Made by a program: the position numbers and the translations under genes
Source: Desulfurococcales archaeon
GTDB lineage: Archaea; Thermoproteota; Thermoprotei_A; Sulfolobales; Desulfurococcaceae
Direction of reading: 5' to 3'
Length of the DNA: 12,051 bases
NCBI GenBank assembly: GCA_027064845.1
Contig: JAMOPC010000228.1
Span: 1-12,051, forward strand
In this document: in pieces, positions 10,245 to 12,051 of the stretch
Layout: the number at the start of each line of letters is the position of its first letter
How positions within the stretch are numbered: position 1 is the stretch's first letter
Notes under the pieces: generated by a model
What the model was told of the DNA's origin: nothing
Seen by the model: only the letters and a program-made list of their open reading frames with translations
The model's database searches: none

Positions 10245-12051
10245 TTAGGGATGTGGAGAAGCCGGAATCTGATTCTGTGAATAAGTAAGTATTTTTAGAA
10301 AAACCTTTGTTCTAGGTGATAACTTCTCTATATTTATTTCCTCACTAACAAGTTTGTGGAAGTTAGTATTTATCATAAGCGATCTTTGGTAAAGTTCAAG
10401 TATCTTATACTCGTTCATTCTTCCTCCTTCTATCAATAATTCTTTAACCTGATAAATAGTTTCTTCAGAAATCTTCTTTCCTTCGATTATTTCATGTGTC
10501 AACTTAATCATGGCTTCTACATCTAAGTAGCCCTTAATAGATTCTTTTAACAAGTAATAGTCGATCTTTTTCTTTAAATAATACTTATTAATTACTCTTT
10601 TCAACAATTTGTAGTAATGATCTCTTGCTTTCTCTAAACTATTATATGCGTTAATTAGATCGTTTGAATTTATGTAATGATATGCTTCGAACTTATATGC
10701 TCGAGCAAGGTTTAATAATGCTCTATAATTTCTCCCCCTATACGAGTAATACTTTGATGAAATCATGTATTCTTTGCTTCCTTCGAGATATTTTCCATCA
10801 ATAACATTTTTTGCAGCTAATAACTCGTGGAGAAGGCTTTCGGCAACATTTTTGAGGTGAGGACTTAAGATATTTTCCGCTTCCATACTTGCTTTTCTCA
10901 GATTCTCTATTGCCTTATCTAGATTCTTTTCACTGATCATGTTGCATTCTGCTAGACATATAAGAGTCTTTATCCTCAATGCCTCAGCTTTGCTTTTATA
11001 TTCTCCACCAACTTCCTCGTATATACTCGTGGATCGTAGAAACGATTTATATGCATTACATGGTTTCTTCTTCTTTAATTCAAGCTCGGCTAAATATTCA
11101 TTCATGAGAGCTTCTGCAATTAGTGATTCTCTTAGAGAACCGGTTGATCTATAATATCCGACAAGTTCTTGTAAGCGGAAAATAGCTTCTTCATATCTTC
11201 CTTGTCGTGCTAAGTATCGTGCAGTACTTAGTAGGTATTTGGCATTTACTCTTTTTGCCTCTTTTGTGAGAGAGGGATCATCACGAGCTACTTGAATAGC
11301 TAAGTGATACATAGTCCTAGCTAAGTCAAATACAAGACTATTGTACATGTAATCTCCTAGAATCGTGTATAGGTAAAATAATAGTTTTGATTTCTCTATA
11401 CATGTCTCTTCTTTGCATAAACCGGTTTTTTCTAAAACATTTAGTAGTTCTACTCCAAGTGCTTCATATGCCGCTGCCTCAATTAGTTTGCCTGATCTTA
11501 ATTTTTCTTGTGAGAGGTTCATAGCCTTATATATCAAATCTGCAATAACTCTACTAGGTTCTCTTTCATGAACAATTGTTGATTTTGAAACAATAGTGTT
11601 AACTATAGATTTTTCATTCTCCGCAGGTATTAACAGAGCCTTACATGCAGTGTGTACAAGTTCTTCTATGTTTCTTATAGTAGTTAAACTACTTATTCGC
11701 CTAAGGAAGCGTATTAATGACTCAATTCTCTTATTACTATCCGAAAGCTTGATGAAACCATTTTCTATTTCATAAAAACCTATTTCGTGAGAAAACGCAA
11801 TAGTTCTCTCTAATAGTTTTTTGTGAACATCGAATACCTTATAAACTCCTCCTAGGAAAAGCTTATCTTTTACTAGAGAAGGTATTTCATCCATTCTAGT
11901 GCCTTCTTTATTAATAACATTGTCTATTATTTGGAGAATAGAGAAAAATGCTACAAGCCCTCTCGTCGTTACGACATAATATTCATTATTTTTCTTTTTG
12001 ATCTTCTTCAGTAATCCGCGATCAACTAATTTATTTACAAGACGAGGATTT
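10245..12051 (-). CDS. Large helical-repeat (TPR-like) protein with N-terminal winged-helix-like segment, 5' end outside window
   Basis: The frame is open to the right edge. The first ATG is at 11894, but 52 more codons upstream, without a stop, encode RLVNKLVDRGLLKKIKKKNN followed by EYYVVTTRGLVAFFSIL. This has the look of the last helix and wing of a winged-helix domain (LV.RGLL.K....YYVVT.RG). The gene therefore probably starts beyond the window and is a wHTH plus helical-repeat protein. The remaining 549 residues are almost all helix, with TPR-like pairs such as AKYLLSTARYLARQGRYEEA, AEALMNEYLAEL and RALLNLARAYKFEAYHYINS. Such architecture suits protein-protein scaffolding or signal-dependent regulation in the cytoplasm. 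I assign no specific function. It ends in a short Pro-rich tail (ASPHP). Confidence 0.8.
   Translation of the reverse strand, partial: NPRLVNKLVDRGLLKKIKKKNNEYYVVTTRGLVAFFSILQIIDNVINKEGTRMDEIPSLVKDKLFLGGVYKVFDVHKKLLERTIAFSHEIGFYEIENGFIKLSDSNKRIESLIRFLRRISSLTTIRNIEELVHTACKALLIPAENEKSIVNTIVSKSTIVHEREPSRVIADLIYKAMNLSQEKLRSGKLIEAAAYEALGVELLNVLEKTGLCKEETCIEKSKLLFYLYTILGDYMYNSLVFDLARTMYHLAIQVARDDPSLTKEAKRVNAKYLLSTARYLARQGRYEEAIFRLQELVGYYRSTGSLRESLIAEALMNEYLAELELKKKKPCNAYKSFLRSTSIYEEVGGEYKSKAEALRIKTLICLAECNMISEKNLDKAIENLRKASMEAENILSPHLKNVAESLLHELLAAKNVIDGKYLEGSKEYMISSKYYSYRGRNYRALLNLARAYKFEAYHYINSNDLINAYNSLEKARDHYYKLLKRVINKYYLKKKIDYYLLKESIKGYLDVEAMIKLTHEIIEGKKISEETIYQVKELLIEGGRMNEYKILELYQRSLMINTNFHKLVSEEINIEKLSPRTKVFLKILTYSQNQIPASPHP

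Overview
This AT-rich window is from a hyperthermophilic crenarchaeon. I infer a member of the Desulfurococcales, most likely Staphylothermus or a close relative. The grounds are archaeal TATA boxes at about the right distance upstream of genes, GAGGTG-type ribosome binding sites, occasional GTG/TTG start candidates, Lys/Glu/Ile-rich proteins with AGA/AGG/ATA codons, and crenarchaeal-type families. The genus is a judgement from gene style, not a database match. No rRNA, tRNA, CRISPR array, transposase or IS element was seen, and no gene-free stretch exceeds 300 bases.

Left part (1-2739): the start of a class I/II aminotransferase runs off the left edge on the minus strand. Divergent from it is a small three-helix membrane protein. 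A minus-strand pair follows: an ArsR-like winged-helix regulator and, overlapping it by 8 bases, a two-helix membrane protein with a coiled-coil tail. A perfect 10+10 inverted repeat sits over the regulator's promoter. A YgeW-type carbamoyltransferase is read divergently from this pair.

Centre (2876-5301): a ribbon-helix-helix (RHH) protein converges on a sodium-coupled NSS/SNF-family amino-acid transporter. Directly after the transporter is a 39-residue single-helix ORF resembling the MetS small subunit of the MetPS importer. The RHH and transporter promoters share an identical 12-base TATA region and the exact 10-mer TGTATTACAT, two copies at the RHH gene and one at the transporter. I infer an autoregulated RHH repressor that also controls the transporter.

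Right-centre (5302-7506, minus strand): a GH130-family mannoside phosphorylase/hydrolase, an unrecognised 120-residue basic/acidic protein, and a MarC-family membrane protein.

Plus-strand cluster (7656-9184): a NifX-like domain protein with a Gly/Arg-rich N-terminal tail, followed by three small proteins of extreme composition. One is rich in Trp/Tyr/Gly/Pro and has no acidic residue. One is Tyr-rich with a helical tail. One is Pro/Gln/Tyr-rich with a coiled coil. They look like a split version of the DUF5320-type proteins that accompany NifX-like proteins in anaerobes. This is the best candidate in the window for an undescribed system.

Right edge (minus strand): a CitG/MdcB-family protein, and a large helical-repeat protein. 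The helical-repeat frame stays open to the window edge and includes a winged-helix-like segment upstream of its first ATG.
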